A DNA stretch of 61,784 bases from positions 1 through 61,784 of the forward strand of contig JAQXEE010000022.1 in the NCBI GenBank assembly GCA_029251005.1, written 5' to 3'. The DNA is from Flavobacteriales bacterium (GTDB lineage Bacteria; Bacteroidota; Bacteroidia; Flavobacteriales_C; GCA-002722245). The number at the start of each line of letters is the position of its first letter. Position 1 is the stretch's first letter. Shown piece by piece: positions 17,277-26,904 of this stretch. The notes beneath the pieces were generated by a model. It was not told the origin of the DNA. It saw nothing but the letters and a program-made list of their open reading frames with translations, and searched no databases. The position numbers and the translations under genes were made by a program.

Positions 17277-18182
17277 ATGAAATATGGATATTTAGAAGAT
17301 GTTAGTGGAATTGATTTCCAACTACCTGAAGCCCCTTTATTTTCCCGAAAATATTTAAAAGGTGAGAAGGCTAGTCAGCCTTCAATTTATATTGGAAGTT
17401 CCGTTTGGTCGGATAAAGATTTTAAAGGCAATTTTTACCCTGAAAAAACACCTCAAAAAAACTTTTTAAAAGAATACAGCAAACAATTCAATACCGTAGA
17501 AGTTAATGCTACGAGATACGGAACACCTCGAACATCAACTCTGAACACCTGGAAAGGCAATGCAAACGAAGGATTTAAGTTTTGTTTTAAAATGCCGCAA
17601 ATCATTACTCAACGTAAAAACCTTCTAGCGCTAGATGTTTTAGAAAGATTAGAGCAATTTATTTTGGCAATGGATAGTATGGATGGTAAATTAGGAACAA
17701 CTTTTATCCTCTTACAAAACAGTTTCAATAAGGAGAGGCTATATGAGTTAAGAGGTTTTTTAGAACAATTACCGGTTTCCCAAAAATTCGCTATCGAAGT
17801 AAGAAACTCCAATTTCAATCAATCGGAAGCGTTTTGCGATTTACTTCACGAGTTTAATATTTCGAATGTAATAACAGATACTGCGGGGGAAAGATCAATA
17901 ATTCACAAAACTGTCACCTCTAATTCTGCTTTTATTCGATTTGTAGGAAATGGCCTAATAGAGACTGATTATAACAGAATTAACGCTTGGATTGATCAAA
18001 TAGAAATATGGGTTAACCAAGGTGTTAATGAATTTTTCTTTTTACACCATCAACCAAATCAAGCAAGACGGCTTTCTGGTTTTGCCGCAAAATATATGAT
18101 TGATCAAATAAATTTAAGGTTACCCAATTTAAAAATAAAATCTCCTCATGATTATTCATCAATTACCTCGTCTGAAAATTAA
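17277..18182 (+). CDS. DUF72 family protein (YecE-like)
   Basis: 301 residues, no signal peptide. It contains the DUF72/YecE hallmarks: YIGSSVWSDKDFKGNFYP, FNTVEVNATRYGTP, FKFCFKMPQIITQ, FAIEVRNSNF and FFFLHHQPNQA. The fold is a TIM barrel resembling endonuclease IV; activity is unproven. It begins one base after the DUF4340 stop, which places it at the end of the gldFG transcription unit, followed by a terminator. The role of this linkage is unclear and may be only shared transcription. Confidence 0.88.
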   Translation: MKYGYLEDVSGIDFQLPEAPLFSRKYLKGEKASQPSIYIGSSVWSDKDFKGNFYPEKTPQKNFLKEYSKQFNTVEVNATRYGTPRTSTLNTWKGNANEGFKFCFKMPQIITQRKNLLALDVLERLEQFILAMDSMDGKLGTTFILLQNSFNKERLYELRGFLEQLPVSQKFAIEVRNSNFNQSEAFCDLLHEFNISNVITDTAGERSIIHKTVTSNSAFIRFVGNGLIETDYNRINAWIDQIEIWVNQGVNEFFFLHHQPNQARRLSGFAAKYMIDQINLRLPNLKIKSPHDYSSITSSEN

Positions 18183-18602
18183 ACTACAAAAGAGAAGTTA
18201 AACAACATCTAAAATTGAACTTCTTTTTCTCAAAAATTTAGTACGTCCAAGTTAATTTCATTAAAAAAACTCATCAATTCAAAAGAAGCAATTATCATAA
18301 ATATTGAGAAAATAAATCTCTATTCTCTTTTTTTAATGTACAAATAGAGAACTATTAATGGTTGAGAATATTTACAAATTATAACAAAAAAACTGATAAA
18401 CACGCTTTATATTTTAAAGATTTAAGGGTTAAGGTTATCTATGTTCAACACAAAAAATCAATATATTTTCATAATAAGCCGATTGATTCGATTAGTACAC
18501 CTCACATCTTTAAATAAAAACCCACTATTCACTTTAACCTAAATGTATTTTTTTTTACTCAACTTATAGTATTTGTTAGTATTTTCGTATTAAATAATAA
18601 GC
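18183..18602. other. Non-coding 420 bp
   Basis: It contains the terminator at 18193-18230 and then AT-rich sequence with no gene I can support. A TATTTTCG element at 18580-18587 could serve the repeat-protein gene at 18603 but lacks a properly spaced -33 TTG. Confidence 0.55.
18193..18230 (+). terminator. Probable terminator after the gldFG/DUF72 unit
   Basis: AGAAGTT (18193-18199) pairs with AACTTCT (18218-18224) across an 18-base loop, followed by TTTTCT. The stem is short and the loop long, so the call is moderate. Confidence 0.5.
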
Positions 18603-20567
18603 ATGAGTAAATCAATATTCAATACCCTATTCTCGTTTTTAATCTTAACATTCCCAGCCTACGCTCAGCCTTATGTTGTAAACGAACAACTTGAAAAAAT
18701 TTTTTCAGAAGGTTTTACAGATGTAAACTCAAGCTTTCCTATTACCTCAAGTAGTAATCCTAAGTTTTGGGCTACCTATGGTGATGGTTATTATTACATG
18801 GAAAGAAAAATAACATCCCCAAGAGCTATTGTTGCTGACTTTAAGGCTATTTCAAAAAACCTAGCCATCAAAACAAAAATACAATTAGGACCAGTAAGGA
18901 GTAGCGAAAGTAGTGTTGGTGTTATGTTCTTAGTTCAGCCTGGAGGAAAAGGCGGGTTCTTGTTTGAAATAAACAGAAAAAAAAGTTTTAGAATTAAAGA
19001 TTTATCTAATGGTGCTTTTATCACAAAAGAAGGTGAAAACGGCTGGATTAAATCAAAAGTAATAGCTCCTGCAACTCGGAGTAATACTATTGAAATAAAG
19101 GGCTTCAGAGGTAAATTCGACATTTACATCAATAATCTATACCTGTATTCGTTTATAAACAACTCATATCAATCAGGGAAATCAGGAGTTTATTTGGGAC
19201 AAAATGCTTCGGCTAGAATGTATTATTTTAATTTATACGAATTATCAATTCCTGGAGCTCCTGTTGAAGTGAACTTAGAGAACTTACAAAGAGAAATTCT
19301 CTTACTTAAAGAAGAGAACGATAGCCTCAAAACACTTGAAATCCAAGCAAGGTTTGGAGGGAATAATAAAGGAATGATTTCCGCAATAAAAATTTTAGAA
19401 GAACAAATAAGTTCAGTTAATGAAGAAAAAAGTCAGTTAAATAAAATTTTAAAAGAATATAAAGACAGCCTACCTTCATCAGAAATTAAGGATTCTGCAA
19501 TAATTCCTAATGCAGCCATTGAAAAAATCAGTTCATTGTCTTCTGAACGAGATTCATTAAAATTTAACAATGAAAGTCTCAACCTTGAATTAACTTCCAC
19601 TCAAAAAGAAAAGGACTCAGTTAGTTTTGCCCTTGAGCAGATGAAGTCAAAAATGAAATTTTTAGAATCTCACTTAGAGGAAGTTAAAGATCAAATACTT
19701 GAAATTAAAAGCCATGAAGAAAAATCTTTAGTGAAAGATCCATCTAAACCATCAGAACCACCAAAATCTCCAACGATTTCTTCATCAATAGATGAAAACA
19801 TAGAAAATACAAAAGATATTATAAATGGCACTAAATTATTAAATACAGATTCAACCTATGAAATTGGGGGAAATATTGATGCAGAAGTTAAATTTTACAA
19901 TAGTAAAAAAGCGTCAATGAAAGAACCATCGAAACCATCAACACAACCAAAATCTGCAATATTACCTTTACCAATTAATAAAACTTTAGACAGTATAAAA
20001 AACATTGATACTAGTGTTGAAATATTAAAATCAGATTCAGTCTATGAAAATGCAGTAAATATTGATGAGAAAATTAGAGTTGAGTCTGATAATGAAGCCT
20101 TAGTCAAGGAACCGTCTAAGACTTTAGCACAACCAGTACTGCCAGCATCCCCCTCCTCTGTAAACGAAAAGATAGACAATACGAAAAAGACTATTAATAG
20201 CACAAAATTATTAAAAGTAGATTCAACCAATGAAAATGTGGTGAATATTGATGAGGAAATTGGATTTGAAAATAATAAAGAAGCCTTAGAGAAAAATTCA
20301 TCTATACCAGAAGCGCAACCAGTATTACCAGCATCGCCATCATTAATAGATGAAAATATAGACAATACACAAGAGGTTACAAATGGTGCTGAATTATTAA
20401 AAGCAGATTCAACCTATGAACATACTATAGATATTGATGAAGAAATTGGATTTGAAAATAATGATAAAGAAGACGGATTGTTAGATGAAAAAAAATCTTC
20501 TTTAACTCCCCTTAAATCACAAGTAATTAAAGTAAAAAAAGCTGTTAAAGCTGAATTTAAAGATTAA
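18603..20567 (+). CDS. Secreted protein: lectin-like domain, coiled coil and four 62-residue repeats
   Basis: 654 residues. A signal peptide ends near FPAYAQ. Residues about 25-225 form a beta-rich domain resembling LamG/concanavalin-like folds (SVGVMFLVQPGGKGGFLFEI, NTIEIKGFRGKFDIYINN, SGVYLGQNASARMYYF). Residues about 230-370 are coiled coil with repeated E/K/L/S. Residues 377-624 are four tandem units of exactly 62 residues, then a basic tail. No T9SS sorting domain is seen, so it is probably periplasmic or outer-membrane associated. I do not recognise a named family. It ends 6 bases before panB, so it may be co-transcribed with an unrelated enzyme. Confidence 0.8.
   Translation: MSKSIFNTLFSFLILTFPAYAQPYVVNEQLEKIFSEGFTDVNSSFPITSSSNPKFWATYGDGYYYMERKITSPRAIVADFKAISKNLAIKTKIQLGPVRSSESSVGVMFLVQPGGKGGFLFEINRKKSFRIKDLSNGAFITKEGENGWIKSKVIAPATRSNTIEIKGFRGKFDIYINNLYLYSFINNSYQSGKSGVYLGQNASARMYYFNLYELSIPGAPVEVNLENLQREILLLKEENDSLKTLEIQARFGGNNKGMISAIKILEEQISSVNEEKSQLNKILKEYKDSLPSSEIKDSAIIPNAAIEKISSLSSERDSLKFNNESLNLELTSTQKEKDSVSFALEQMKSKMKFLESHLEEVKDQILEIKSHEEKSLVKDPSKPSEPPKSPTISSSIDENIENTKDIINGTKLLNTDSTYEIGGNIDAEVKFYNSKKASMKEPSKPSTQPKSAILPLPINKTLDSIKNIDTSVEILKSDSVYENAVNIDEKIRVESDNEALVKEPSKTLAQPVLPASPSSVNEKIDNTKKTINSTKLLKVDSTNENVVNIDEEIGFENNKEALEKNSSIPEAQPVLPASPSLIDENIDNTQEVTNGAELLKADSTYEHTIDIDEEIGFENNDKEDGLLDEKKSSLTPLKSQVIKVKKAVKAEFKD
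19731..20474 (+). repeat. Four in-frame tandem repeats of 186 bp (62 aa each)
   Basis: Units start at 19731, 19917, 20103 and 20289, each exactly 186 bases. Each runs from a (V/M)K(D/E)PSK-type start, through SI/VNEKIDNTK and LLK-DS-Y/NE, to NIDEEIGFEN-like ends. Units 3 and 4 are closest, sharing QPVLPASPS and IDEEIGFENN, which suggests the most recent duplication. Unit 2 is the most diverged in the middle. Confidence 0.9.
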
Positions 20568-20573
20568 CCAACC

Positions 20574-21392
20574 ATGCCGGTTCATTTTAACGATAAGAAA
20601 AGAATTACCACTAAGACACTTCATGAGATGAAGAAGTCTAACCACAAAATTAGTATGCTAACAGCATACGATTATACAATGGCAAAAATAATTGATGCTG
20701 GTGGAGCTGATGTTATTCTTGTTGGAGATTCGGCCAGTAATGTTATGGCAGGCCATGAAACGACACTTCCCATTACATTGGATCAAATGATTTATCATTC
20801 AGCCTCTGTTGTTAGAGGTGCTGAAAGAGCTATGGTTGTAACTGACTTACCTTTCGGGTCTTACCAAGGAAACTCTAAAGAAGCACTCTCTTCAGCGATT
20901 AAAATAATGAAAGAATCTGGTGCGCATGCTGTTAAACTTGAAGGAGGAAATGAAGTATTGGAATCTGTAAAACGCATTTTAACTGCTGGAATCCCAGTTA
21001 TGGGACACTTGGGTTTAACCCCCCAAAGTATTTATAAATTTGGCACCTACTCTGTACGTGCTCAAGAGGAAGAAGAAGCAAAGCAATTAATGAATGATGC
21101 TATTGAACTTCAAGAAGCAGGTGTTTTTGGTATTGTTTTAGAAAAAGTTCCTGCACATTTGGCAGAGAAAATTTCAAGGAAATTAAGAATTCCTGTAATT
21201 GGTATTGGAGCCGGAAACAGTTGTGATGGTCAAGTTTTAGTATCTCATGACATGTTTGGAATGACGCATGAATTTAGTCCTCGCTTTTTAAGAAGATATT
21301 TAAACCTTTATGACGAAATGAAAAATGCGGTTAACCAATACTGTTTGGATGTTCAAATTGGTGACTTCCCTAATGATAAAGAGCAATATTAA
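20574..21392 (+). CDS. panB: 3-methyl-2-oxobutanoate hydroxymethyltransferase
   Basis: The first committed step of pantothenate synthesis: transfers a hydroxymethyl group from methylene-tetrahydrofolate to alpha-ketoisovalerate, giving ketopantoate. The 272-residue length is normal. Motifs are [60 protein letters not shown] and [15 protein letters not shown]. The Mg ligands correspond to Asp52, Asp91 and Glu123. The next gene's ATG overlaps the stop (TAATG). A ketopantoate reductase-like gene, the next pathway step, lies at 25.3 kb on the other strand. Confidence 0.95.
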   Translation: MPVHFNDKKRITTKTLHEMKKSNHKISMLTAYDYTMAKIIDAGGADVILVGDSASNVMAGHETTLPITLDQMIYHSASVVRGAERAMVVTDLPFGSYQGNSKEALSSAIKIMKESGAHAVKLEGGNEVLESVKRILTAGIPVMGHLGLTPQSIYKFGTYSVRAQEEEEAKQLMNDAIELQEAGVFGIVLEKVPAHLAEKISRKLRIPVIGIGAGNSCDGQVLVSHDMFGMTHEFSPRFLRRYLNLYDEMKNAVNQYCLDVQIGDFPNDKEQY

Positions 21393-22048
21393 TGCTTGAG
21401 GTTCTTTTTGAAGACAATCATATTATTATCGTAAATAAAAAATCCGGTGAAATTACACAAGGTGATAAAACTGGAGATACACCTCTTTCAGAAAAAGTGA
21501 AAGAATACATAAAACACAAATACAATAAACCAGGAAATGTTTTTATTGGAACGGTTCATAGGTTAGATCGTCCAGTTACGGGCGTTATCGTTTTTGCTAA
21601 AACAAGCAAAGCCTTAACTAGGCTTAACAAAATGTTTCAAGATAAAAAGATGCAAAAAACGTACTGGGCATTGTGTAGTCAAGCCCCTAAAGTTAAACAT
21701 CAAAAGCTTTCTCATTATTTAGTTAAGGATACTCAAAAGAATAAAACAAAGGCACATTTGAGAGAAATTCCGAATGGGAAAAAATCTGAATTGATTTATA
21801 CACATCTCAAAAATAACAAACTCAAAAACTTAATTGAAGTAAAACCCTTAACAGGAAGACCGCATCAAATTAGGGTGCAACTTTCAAGTATGGGTTGCTC
21901 AATTTTGGGTGATTTAAAATATGGAGCAAATAAACCCAACCCTGATAAATCCATTTGTTTACACGCTCGAAACATCGAATTTATTCATCCAGTTAGCAAG
22001 GAGGTTATTAATGTAACAGCCCCCCTACCTAATCATAACTGGAAGTAA
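21392..22048 (+). CDS. RluA-family rRNA/tRNA pseudouridine synthase
   Basis: 218 residues, without an S4 domain. The catalytic motif is HRLDRPVTG, with Asp59 as nucleophile. Other family motifs are FAKTSKALTRLNKMF, KTYWALC and the uridine-binding LTGRPHQIRVQLSSMG followed by GDLKYG. It isomerises uridine in a structural RNA; the short form resembles Bacteroidota homologues of RluC/RluD/RluA, but the target site cannot be told. Its ATG overlaps the panB stop, indicating translational coupling. Confidence 0.9.
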   Translation: MLEVLFEDNHIIIVNKKSGEITQGDKTGDTPLSEKVKEYIKHKYNKPGNVFIGTVHRLDRPVTGVIVFAKTSKALTRLNKMFQDKKMQKTYWALCSQAPKVKHQKLSHYLVKDTQKNKTKAHLREIPNGKKSELIYTHLKNNKLKNLIEVKPLTGRPHQIRVQLSSMGCSILGDLKYGANKPNPDKSICLHARNIEFIHPVSKEVINVTAPLPNHNWK

Positions 22049-22453
22049 ATGAAGCAATTTGAAATCACGCTTCCTGTATTTAAAAGAGGATTCCATATAG
22101 TAACCGAAGAAATATTATGCCAAATTGATACTTTACCCAAAATCGGGATATGCTCCATTTTTATAAAACATACCTCTGCAGCAATAACAATTAATGAAGC
22201 TGCTGACCCTTCTGTTTTAACCGATTTTGAATCCAGTTTTAACTTATTAATACCTGAAAACGCACCTCATTACATTCATACCTACGAAGGAATTGATGAT
22301 ATGCCAGCCCATTTAAAAACTTCGATAATTGGAACAAGCGTGACAATCCCAATTACAAATCACAAATTTAACCTTGGAATTTGGCAAGGAATTTACTTAT
22401 GTGAGTTCCGCAATTTTGCATCACCAAGATCGTTAGTTATCACCGTATATTAG
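22049..22453 (+). CDS. YjbQ (UPF0047) family protein
   Basis: 134 residues matching the UPF0047/YjbQ family: KIGICSIFIKHTSAAITINE (His41 in KHTSA), DPSVLTDFE, DDMPAHLKTSIIG (His88), LGIWQGIYLCEFRN. The family forms a small beta barrel and is described as a secondary thiamine-phosphate synthase in databases because E. coli YjbQ can replace ThiE weakly; its real role is unclear. It begins at the base after the RluA-type stop, so panB, the pseudouridine synthase and yjbQ form a tight run. Confidence 0.9.
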   Translation: MKQFEITLPVFKRGFHIVTEEILCQIDTLPKIGICSIFIKHTSAAITINEAADPSVLTDFESSFNLLIPENAPHYIHTYEGIDDMPAHLKTSIIGTSVTIPITNHKFNLGIWQGIYLCEFRNFASPRSLVITVY

Positions 22454-22498
22454 TTAAAATTCCCTTAATGGAAACCAACATTTCAAATTTGATCTTTT

Positions 22499-22506
22499 TA
22501 CCTTTA
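22499..22506 (+). promoter_or_regulatory. -7-like element TACCTTTA, 5 bases before an ATG
   Basis: TACCTTTA resembles TAnnTTTG with the last base changed and ends 5 bases before the flippase start at 22512. No -33 TTG at normal spacing. Confidence 0.3.
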
Positions 22507-22511
22507 TTATA

Positions 22512-23990
22512 ATGGGGATTATAGCCAAACAAACTTTACGCGGAAGTGTTTTCATTTATATGGGAATTGCGCTTGGTTTTTTAACTACAGGACTATTATT
22601 CCCGCGCTTTTTATCGGTTGGTGAAATTGGAGCTATAAACTTAATTTTAAAATATGCAGCACTTCTGTCTATTATAGCCAACTTAGGTTTCACAAGTGTT
22701 GGTGCAAAGTTATTTCCCTTTTTTAGGGACAGGAATAATGGCAACAATGGTTATTTAAAGCTAAATCTCCTTGTTAGTTTATTTGGGTTCTTGATCTGCT
22801 GTTTAATCTTTGTCATCTTTCAGGATTTCCTTATCGAACAAAACCAGAAAAAATCCCCTATATTTTCACAATACCTCTATTATATTTTACCATTCACACT
22901 AAGTGTAACTTTATTTAATATTCTTAACACTTACAATAGAGGATTATACAATGCTGTAGCGGGAACTTTTTTGAAAGAACTTGTCCAGAGAATATTTATC
23001 CTTATCGGAATTCTGTTAATCATCTTTAATCTAATTTCTTTTCAGTTTTTTATTCCAATTTATTATTTAGCAACTCTTGTTCCTATAATTGGTTTATTGT
23101 GGATTCTTAACCAGAATAAGGAGTTACAATTAACACCTTACAAGCACAAGTTAAAAGGTCAGTTTAAAAAAGAATTGATTGCTGTAAGTCTATTTGGAAT
23201 TTTAAATAACGCAGGAGCTACAATAGTGACTGCAATTGACACAATTATGGTTAACGAAAATTTAGGTGAAAGTCAGGCTGGAGTTTACGCAACTGTTGCG
23301 TTATTTAGTACTGTTATTATCGCTCCATCCAGACCCTTAATTAGTATTGCAACAACATTTTTAGCAGATGCATGGAAAGCCAATGACATGAATAAAATCA
23401 AAGAACTATATGCCAAAAGTAGTATCAATCAACTTTTATTTGGCTCTTTAATATTTATAGGGATTTGGGCCAATATTGACAATATCTTCAACTTAATTCC
23501 TAAAAATTTCAGCATCGGAAAAGACGTTGTTTTCTTTTTAGGTTTGGGAGCATTAATAAATATGATAATGGGACTTAATAGCTCTATCATTGCTGTTTCT
23601 AAGTTATTTAAATGGCAAGCATACTTTATAGTCGCTTTTACTATTTTAATAATCTTCACCAACTACCTCCTTATTCCTCAATATGGAATTATTGGAGCTG
23701 GGATAGCGAGTTTAATTTCTATTACAATTCATAATTTACTAAAGTTAATCTTTGTTCTTGTTAAGTTTAAAATGCAACCTTTTACAAGGAAAACTGTTTT
23801 AATGATTGTTATTGGGATTGTTGTATTCTTTATTCAGAAACTAATTCCTTCGCTAATTTGGACCATCGATTTACCAATTCGAAGTGTATTAATCACATTG
23901 GTTTTCACTTTCGTTGTTTATCTTTTTAAAATATCAGAAGACTTTAACAGACAAGTTGACAAAATTTTAAAGTTTATTCTTAAAAAATAA
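22512..23990 (+). CDS. Polysaccharide/lipid-oligosaccharide flippase (MOP superfamily)
   Basis: 492 residues with about 14 hydrophobic helices and a start typical of Wzx-type proteins (AKQTLRGSVFIYMGIALGFLTTGLLFPRFLSVGEIGAINLI). A central ATIVTAIDTIMVNENLGESQAGVYATVALFSTV-like region (read around residues 240-272) is characteristic of the MATE/Wzx group. It probably flips a lipid-linked glycan across the inner membrane for surface polysaccharide. No glycosyltransferases are adjacent. Promoter-like TACCTTTA occurs 5 bases before the ATG. Confidence 0.88.
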   Translation: MGIIAKQTLRGSVFIYMGIALGFLTTGLLFPRFLSVGEIGAINLILKYAALLSIIANLGFTSVGAKLFPFFRDRNNGNNGYLKLNLLVSLFGFLICCLIFVIFQDFLIEQNQKKSPIFSQYLYYILPFTLSVTLFNILNTYNRGLYNAVAGTFLKELVQRIFILIGILLIIFNLISFQFFIPIYYLATLVPIIGLLWILNQNKELQLTPYKHKLKGQFKKELIAVSLFGILNNAGATIVTAIDTIMVNENLGESQAGVYATVALFSTVIIAPSRPLISIATTFLADAWKANDMNKIKELYAKSSINQLLFGSLIFIGIWANIDNIFNLIPKNFSIGKDVVFFLGLGALINMIMGLNSSIIAVSKLFKWQAYFIVAFTILIIFTNYLLIPQYGIIGAGIASLISITIHNLLKLIFVLVKFKMQPFTRKTVLMIVIGIVVFFIQKLIPSLIWTIDLPIRSVLITLVFTFVVYLFKISEDFNRQVDKILKFILKK

Positions 23991-24451
23991 TATCTAGAGC
24001 TCTTATCTATAGAACATATTCTAAGTTCCTTTTTGTTATTTAATATGCAATTGAGTTTTAATAGTATATTTTATTGGGTAGTACTTTACCTATTTCTCAA
24101 CACCCTCTTTTTATGTTGTAAAACGAAATATATTCCTTAGCTTTTTCATATCTCAATCACTTCATATTTTTATAAAACTTAAAACAGTAAATGCAACTAT
24201 GTAGTTACTTAGTTGTATTTTAAAATGCTATTCGGATAACTCAACAGAAATAATTTTTTCTAACACTGTTTTTATTTTAGCACCTTTGTTTTTATTAAAA
24301 ATAATAATAAAATTTTTCGTTTGCTTTAGTGCTTTGATTTTGAGCACACAACTGCCATTAACAATAAAACGCCCCAATACTTTGAGCTTTGTAAACCCTT
24401 ATATCTCCTGAAATATCCGAGGAAATAATTACCTTTTTAAGGAGGACTGTA
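23991..24451. other. Non-coding 461 bp between convergent genes
   Basis: No supported gene or terminator. Small palindromes occur (TCTATAGA near 24006; CAACTA at 24194-24199 facing TAGTTG at 24210-24215), none with an evident function. Confidence 0.5.
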
Positions 24452-25174
24452 TTATGCTCCAAAAACCTTTTTCAAAAGATCAGAAACTCTTGCCGAAGGC
24501 TCCTCTCTAATTTTTTTCTCTTCCAATTCTAAAAGTTTGAAAAGACCTTCCATAGCCTTCTCTGTTGTATAATCTTCCAAATCAAGATTAACCTTTGTAG
24601 TTAATGGAATTTTATTATATCCAGAAGCTAATGGAGACCAATACTTTGTAATGTTAACGGTTTGTAACGCTTTCTCAACAATCGGTCTAAATGTAGCGTA
24701 TAAAGAATCTTTTGTACTTGCCTCTAAATAACTTGTAGCCGCATTGTCTTCACCTTTGAGAATTGACAAACCATCTTTTACAGTCATTGATTTAATTGCT
24801 AATAAAAACAATGGAGCAGCCTCCTTTGCGGCCTCTTCAGCAGCTCTGTTTAAAACAAGCTCAAATTCGTCTACCTGCTTTCCCATTCCTACTTTACGCA
24901 AACTTTTTTGCATTTTATCAGCCTCTGCTGGAAAAGGAATTCGAATTAGACCGTTTTTATTAAACCCATCCATCATACTAGCTGACTTACCTGCGTTATC
25001 TACTCCAACACTTAAGGCTTCTTTTAATCCACTTATCACTTCATCGTTCGTTAATTTCGATGCTGTTGGTGTTTCAACTTGAGTTTTAACAGAATTTTTA
25101 AGTTTATTTAAGTTCAGTTGTGCATTTACACCAGTTGAGGCGAAAATTACTACTCCTATTAATATTTTTTTCAT
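24452..25174 (-). CDS. DUF4197 family exported protein
   Basis: About 240 residues from the ATG at 25174, which precedes a clean signal peptide (KKILIGVVIFASTGVNAQ); the longer frame to 25201 begins with TTG and adds nothing plausible. The body matches DUF4197: LTNDEVISGLKEALSVGVDNA, IRIPFPAEADKMQKSLRKVGMG, LNRAAEEAAKEAAPLF, MTVKDGLSILKG, AATSYLE and ending VSDLLKKVFG. The family is common in Proteobacteria and Bacteroidota, periplasmic and of unknown function. The gene is monocistronic. Confidence 0.88.
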   Translation of the reverse strand: MKKILIGVVIFASTGVNAQLNLNKLKNSVKTQVETPTASKLTNDEVISGLKEALSVGVDNAGKSASMMDGFNKNGLIRIPFPAEADKMQKSLRKVGMGKQVDEFELVLNRAAEEAAKEAAPLFLLAIKSMTVKDGLSILKGEDNAATSYLEASTKDSLYATFRPIVEKALQTVNITKYWSPLASGYNKIPLTTKVNLDLEDYTTEKAMEGLFKLLELEEKKIREEPSARVSDLLKKVFGA

Positions 25175-25337
25175 TTTGTAATTTTTAAAGATTCCCTTCA
25201 ATTACTATTCCAAAAATATACAACTATTTCATTTAAATGGAGTGAAAAATGAAAACACTTTTGCAAATTGTAAAAAAAGCTTTGTTAATTGAAGTTGAAA
25301 AATTCACCTGAAATACATTACCTATTTATTCAGTAAA

Positions 25338-26198
25338 CTAGAGGGTTAATTGCCTAATTATCCCTGATAGGAAATCACTTTTCAATTCTTTATTAATAAC
25401 ACCTAAAATTGAATCAATTTCAGTGCCTCTCCCCGAATCCAAATCTGCCCACATACTATTTTTGTTTTCACTTGTAGCTTTCGCTATTTTATTTAATAAA
25501 TCTTCGTATTCCGAAAATTCACTAAACAAACCTCGTGTTAAAAAATAAGGAAAGACCTCTCTCGCTATTTTTTTTAAATACATTCCAGCTTCACCATTAA
25601 CAACCTCTCCATTTTTGACTTTAAAAATTGCGGCCGTTGGATTTATAGCAGCATTAATTGCTAATTTCTTTAAAATACTCTTTCCTATTTTCTCTTCAAA
25701 TTGAATTGTAGGAAGTGTATTCTCAAAAAACGATTGTAAAAATTCATTAGACTCCAAAATTAGGTTTCCCTCACCTGTATTTTCAACATTTCCAGGACCT
25801 TTCAATTTAGCTCCTTGTGTAGTTGTTCCTAAATAAATTTTTTGCTCTGCGTTTAAAACCGACTTAAAAAGTTCTTTTTGCCCTGATCCGTTTTGAAGAA
25901 TCAAAATTGGACTTTGCCAGTTCAACTTTAAATACTCTTTAAGAGCATTTGTGTTTTTATAGCCTTTTGTTAACCAAACCACCAAATCGGGTTTTTTAGA
26001 ATCAAGCCAATTAGTGGTTGCAAATATGTTTTCAACGATAACCTCATTATCGCTTTCAACTAAAACAGCTTTCTCGTTAAGCGCATTTATACCTTCTTGC
26101 CAACTTCCCAACATTGTGACATTAAAGTAATCAGAAAACCTTATTGCGTACAATGTTGCTAATGCACCTGAACCAACTACAACTATATTTTTAACCAT
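25338..26198 (-). CDS. panE: 2-dehydropantoate 2-reductase (PanE/ApbA family)
   Basis: 286 residues, slightly shorter than E. coli PanE (303). N-terminal Rossmann motif VVVGSGALATLYA (Gly9 and Gly11 region), mid-domain LILQNGSGQKELF (the NG motif before the inter-domain hinge) and C-terminal KLAINAAINPTAAIF, whose first Lys corresponds to the catalytic lysine. It would reduce ketopantoate to pantoate with NADPH, following PanB, encoded 4 kb away. ApbA-family members can act on other keto acids, so the substrate is probable rather than proven. Confidence 0.82.
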   Translation of the reverse strand: MVKNIVVVGSGALATLYAIRFSDYFNVTMLGSWQEGINALNEKAVLVESDNEVIVENIFATTNWLDSKKPDLVVWLTKGYKNTNALKEYLKLNWQSPILILQNGSGQKELFKSVLNAEQKIYLGTTTQGAKLKGPGNVENTGEGNLILESNEFLQSFFENTLPTIQFEEKIGKSILKKLAINAAINPTAAIFKVKNGEVVNGEAGMYLKKIAREVFPYFLTRGLFSEFSEYEDLLNKIAKATSENKNSMWADLDSGRGTEIDSILGVINKELKSDFLSGIIRQLTL

Positions 26199-26340
26199 TT
26201 GATCTTCAACAACTTTGATTTAACATAAATATAGGGTCTTTTTGTCATGATTATTTACGCTTCAGTTTTATTTTCGCACATTTTAACAGTTAAATAAATC
26301 GTTTTAGCAACTACTAAAATAATAAAGACCTCAACTAGTT

Positions 26341-26430
26341 TATCTTTACACCTGTTAGAAAAGACTCCTAAACAATCTGATATAACAAAATGATTATAAA
26401 GCCTCGAGAAATCGGGGCTTTAGTGTTTCT
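26341..26430 (+). ncRNA. Candidate small RNA: promoter-like element plus GAAA-capped hairpin
   Basis: TATCTTTA (26341-26348) would start transcription near 26355. A perfect 10-bp stem with one G-U pair, AAAGCCTCGA (26398-26407) and TCGGGGCTTT (26412-26421), is closed by a GAAA tetraloop. It is not followed by a good T run, so termination is uncertain. No protein gene explains this hairpin. The implied RNA would be about 70 nt. Confidence 0.3.
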
Positions 26431-26904
26431 AATAATTTGTCAATGCATTCCAAATACTCCTTAAACGTTGATCAACACGAAAAACTTTTCACAAGTAATA
26501 CTTTTTAATCCGGTAATTATTTTAATGAAAAGAGTGAGAACAATCAAAATTATTATTGGCAGCAAAAAAATACTTTTCCTTGAGGGAATTCAAACATGAC
26601 CAATATTATCTCATTAATAAATGCGATAATACTTGTGGGAAATAGAAGTGAACATGCAAAGAGAAAAACTAGAGAATAAAAGCTATTATTTACAAACAGT
26701 ATTGGGAAATTAATGAATATTTTTTTTTAGTTCCTTTTTACTCAAAACGTTAATATCAATGACAAAAAAGGAGTTAATAGGAGGGAGTTTGTATTCGATT
26801 TACTTTATAATTCACCAAGATTTAATGTTATTTGATAGTTTAACGAAATACATAATAGATTTAACTAATAACAGAACTTAAATAATACAACCATTTCCTA
26901 TTGC

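Noticed and set aside
26390-26464. 24-codon reading frame over the hairpin at 26.4 kb
   Set aside because: Too short to support; the hairpin and lack of a conserved motif favour an RNA feature.
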